Origin: Ehretia macrophylla
Lineage: Eukaryota > Streptophyta > Magnoliopsida > Boraginales > Ehretiaceae
Assembly: GCA_037974665.1 (NCBI GenBank)
Contig: CM075765.1
Span: 58,690,247 to 58,754,246, forward strand
Direction: 5' to 3'
Length of the DNA stretch: 64,000 bases
In this document: positions 61,920 to 64,000 of the stretch, one piece after another
Numbering within the stretch: the first letter of the stretch is position 1
Layout: each line of letters starts with the position of its first letter
Position numbers and translations under genes: made by a program
Notes under the pieces: generated by a model
Seen by the model: only the letters and a program-made list of their open reading frames with translations
Database searches by the model: none
What the model was told of the DNA's origin: nothing

Positions 61920-61993
61920 CTAAGGTAAAGGCTCGGTCTGAACTTCTTCTTCCTCAACTAAATCAACAAGCTGGGGATCACCCTCAGCGTCTC
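61920..61993 (-). other. Short acidic open frame, F 5' LTR
   Basis: Same reading as in the 3' LTR: DAEGDPQLVDL followed by the EEEE tail and stop. Confidence 0.45.
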
Positions 61994-62013
61994 CTGAAAC
62001 AGATATCGAGGTA

Positions 62014-62033
62014 TGAGCAACCACTGTTGCCCA
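62014..62033 (-). promoter_or_regulatory. LTR hairpin, F 5' LTR
   Basis: TGAGCAAC (62014-62021) and GTTGCCCA (62026-62033) surround CACT; same structure as in the 3' LTR. Confidence 0.6.
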
Positions 62034-63899
62034 GTGAGGGATATAGTCCCGGGGCGTGCAATGCAACAGATAACACAATTACACAACAATAACACTTTAA
62101 CAATTTAAGAATCAATGAAAACTTGAATAACCAGACAATTAAAAGGATACATTTCAACAATCCCCTATACACCAATCTTCACTGGTCTTCAATCACGATC
62201 CACGAACCACGAGCACGATCACGATAAGCCGGCATAACCCCAATCACTCCAGTGGGTGTACTCCGGATGTACCCCGAATCCTACGACCCAACATCCCCTG
62301 GCAATTTCCGGACCAGGCGAATGAGGGAATAGGGTACGGAGTTTGAATATCCACCGGCAAGCCCTCTGCCGCCCAGCCGATATTCAACACATCTGCCCCG
62401 ACACTATGGTTGCGCAACCACTATGCAATGCACTTAACGATGGCAAGTTAATAGCAATAATATAAGCATTTACACATATGAGGATCAACAAAGTAGGTTG
62501 ACCTCGTTGCAATTAGGATAGAAGCAAATATAGAAGTTAATAAGCAGTTTACAAATGAACTTATACCATATAAGCATAGAATCATTTCAAAAGCTCCAAA
62601 TCAATTTAAAATCATATATAAACACTCATGAAGTCATGCCGTGGGTTTAGAATTGTGAGACAAACGAAATTGCACTTAAACCCCTTTATTTTACATACTA
62701 TTTCTCTTCCAAACCCAAGTTAATGATTTCATTTTCAAAAGAAACTCTCCCTACCTTCTAACTAACCCCCAAGGTACCCTTTCAACCCTCGAACTCAATC
62801 AAATGCTCGCGTTTACCCCGAAAGCCCCAATTTCCCTCTTTTGGCTTTAAACTACTACTACATTGTCCGGGCTTCAACTAAGGGATATCAAGGCATCTAT
62901 AGCACCTAGGTAGCTTAAGGAAACTAGAATTGAAGCCCGAATCCACCCGGAATCGCATTAACCCCAAAAGCCCCAACTTAAAGTCGGCTATTTTCCATTT
63001 TTAGGCGATTTAAGGGCAATGCAAGTGCACGGGGTTATTTAATTATCTTCACTAGTACCTAAGGCATCATTTAGAAGCATTAATTCAAGCCAATTCGAAC
63101 AATTACACAAAACCCTAAAAAAAACGTCACTATTCACCCTAAGAATCAAACTATCGATTTCTACCGTTTAATTCATGAAACAATAGCATAAAAGTGGTCT
63201 CTACTATGTGTACACAACATATATAAGCTTATTTGAGTCTTGCAATAGCATTAAACATCATTTCTAACAAATCAAGAAAATAGCAATTATTTCAAAATGC
63301 GAAATTAAGCCATGAAATCCCTCACCACTACGCGTAGAAGCACCTAGGGACCTTGCAAACACCCTACACTAGTTGCTCAAGGCTTGTAGAGGCTTGGATT
63401 GGAGGCTTGGTGAGCAAAATTCTTCTCCTTTTCTCCCTAGCTGCTGTCGGGTTTGCCTCTGTCCTGTTCAGCTTTTATTTTTTTTTTTTGTTGTGATAAA
63501 TGAGCTAAAGTGTGATATAATAAGGGTTTGAGTTGAGGTGGGGTTCTTTGGGCGCTTGAATGGTTTAATATAATACGCGTAGTAAGCTTTAAAAGCGAGT
63601 CTAAGGGGTGACACATTGGTTAACTAATTAAATCTATAAAGTTATTACGTAACACTATTCACTTGACTTCTAAAATTATTTTCTAAACGAGCCTTCCTAA
63701 CGTCTTAAGCTCAAAAGCACATTTTTCCCACTACTTTTACAATTAATATGATTTAATAAAAATGCTAATTAACTAATAGAAAGCATTTTAAAAACGGAGT
63801 GAATAGTAGTCACAAAGTCAATTAATAAGGCATAGAAGTAAATGCACAAACAAGGGATGCAACAGTAATTAAATGCATGGCAAATTCTCGGGCGTCACA

Positions 63900-64000
63900 G
63901 GCTACCCCCAGCTCGCATGACGGAGGTGTCATGGAGGGAGGGGCTAGTGAGGTACCTCGGGTGCGTGAGTAATGGGGAGTTATAAGAAGAACGGTTGAGA
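63900..64000 (+). repeat. Element E 3' LTR, continuation after F
   Basis: GGCTACCCCCAGCTCGCATG and the following bases match the E 5' LTR from about 46456 onward and run off the window. Confidence 0.9.

Larger units (their letters stand above)
53873..63899 (-). mobile_element. Element F: chromovirus that looks whole, minus strand
   Basis: At 10,027 bases it has a 3' LTR (53873-56364), polypurine tract, uninterrupted gag-pol, primer site and 5' LTR (61410-63899). The target duplication is GACTA/GGCTA (53868-53872, 63900-63904). By eye the LTRs (2492 and 2490 bases) differ at some 20-25 positions, about 99% identity. With an assumed plant rate of 1.3e-8 per site per year this gives a few hundred thousand years. 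It is the youngest insertion in the window. Confidence 0.95.
61410..63899 (-). repeat. Element F 5' LTR
   Basis: This 2490-base LTR is nearly identical to the 3' copy: acidic frame (61920-61993), hairpin (62014-62033), GC-rich block (about 62220-62440), donor-like GTGGTGAGGG on the minus strand (near 63324) and a T-rich tract (about 63476-63490). Confidence 0.93.
44842..64000 (+). mobile_element. Element E: chromovirus, nearly complete, split by F, runs off the window
   Basis: The parts are 5' LTR (44842-47260), primer site, gag-pol, polypurine tract and 3' LTR (52255-53872, resuming 63900). It inserted in the D3 LTR after ATGAA; the matching duplication would lie outside the window. The two LTRs differ at only about one base in a hundred by eye, so insertion is recent although older than F. 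Gag-pol has about two breaks. Confidence 0.92.

Overview
The window is nuclear DNA of a flowering plant with a repeat-rich genome. It is AT-rich and non-coding apart from long terminal repeat (LTR) retrotransposons nested in one another and a decayed piece of mitochondrial DNA. The three mitochondrial tRNA relics follow the order trnC, trnN, trnY, which is known from plant mitochondria. No ordinary host protein gene was found, and the species cannot be named from the sequence.

Layout. 1-7377: right part of a broken chromovirus (element A, + strand), split by a solo LTR (S1, 1430-4236). 7378-15501: a second broken chromovirus (element 2, + strand) with a truncated 5' LTR. 15502-17555 and 28725-32800: one mitochondrial-derived segment, split by element B (17556-28724, - strand), a non-autonomous LTR element that itself holds a solo LTR (S2, 18567-21929). 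32801-34752: LTR and tRNA-Asp-type primer site of an older Tat/Athila-like element (T). 34753-44841: relatives of B arranged in tandem as LTR-internal-LTR-internal-LTR (D1 to D3). 44842 to the window end: chromovirus E (+ strand), inserted in D3, with a gag-pol broken in about two places. 53873-63899: chromovirus F (- strand), inserted in the 3' LTR of E; it looks whole, with one open gag-pol of 1590 codons and nearly identical LTRs.

The right half therefore records the order mitochondrial insert, then T, then D, then E, then F. A, element 2, E and F carry Gag with two zinc knuckles, aspartic protease, reverse transcriptase, RNase H, integrase and a C-terminal chromodomain. This order, with LTRs of 2.3-2.5 kb, fits the Tekay/Del group of Ty3/gypsy chromoviruses. 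B, D and S1 share LTR blocks with them but have no coding region, so they probably depend on an autonomous relative.

The most interesting signal lies inside the LTRs. At the same relative place, 20-27 bases upstream of a splice-acceptor-like CAG or TAG, every chromovirus or B/D-type LTR that includes this part carries a hairpin. Its outer pair TGAG/CTCA is conserved while the inner arms differ in sequence and remain complementary. A GGTGAG or GTGAGGG donor-like site lies about 1.1-1.5 kb upstream. In the autonomous families a short acidic open frame follows the acceptor in the same phase, and the families differ there by in-frame indels. I read this as a structured LTR intron or leader element; this is inference.
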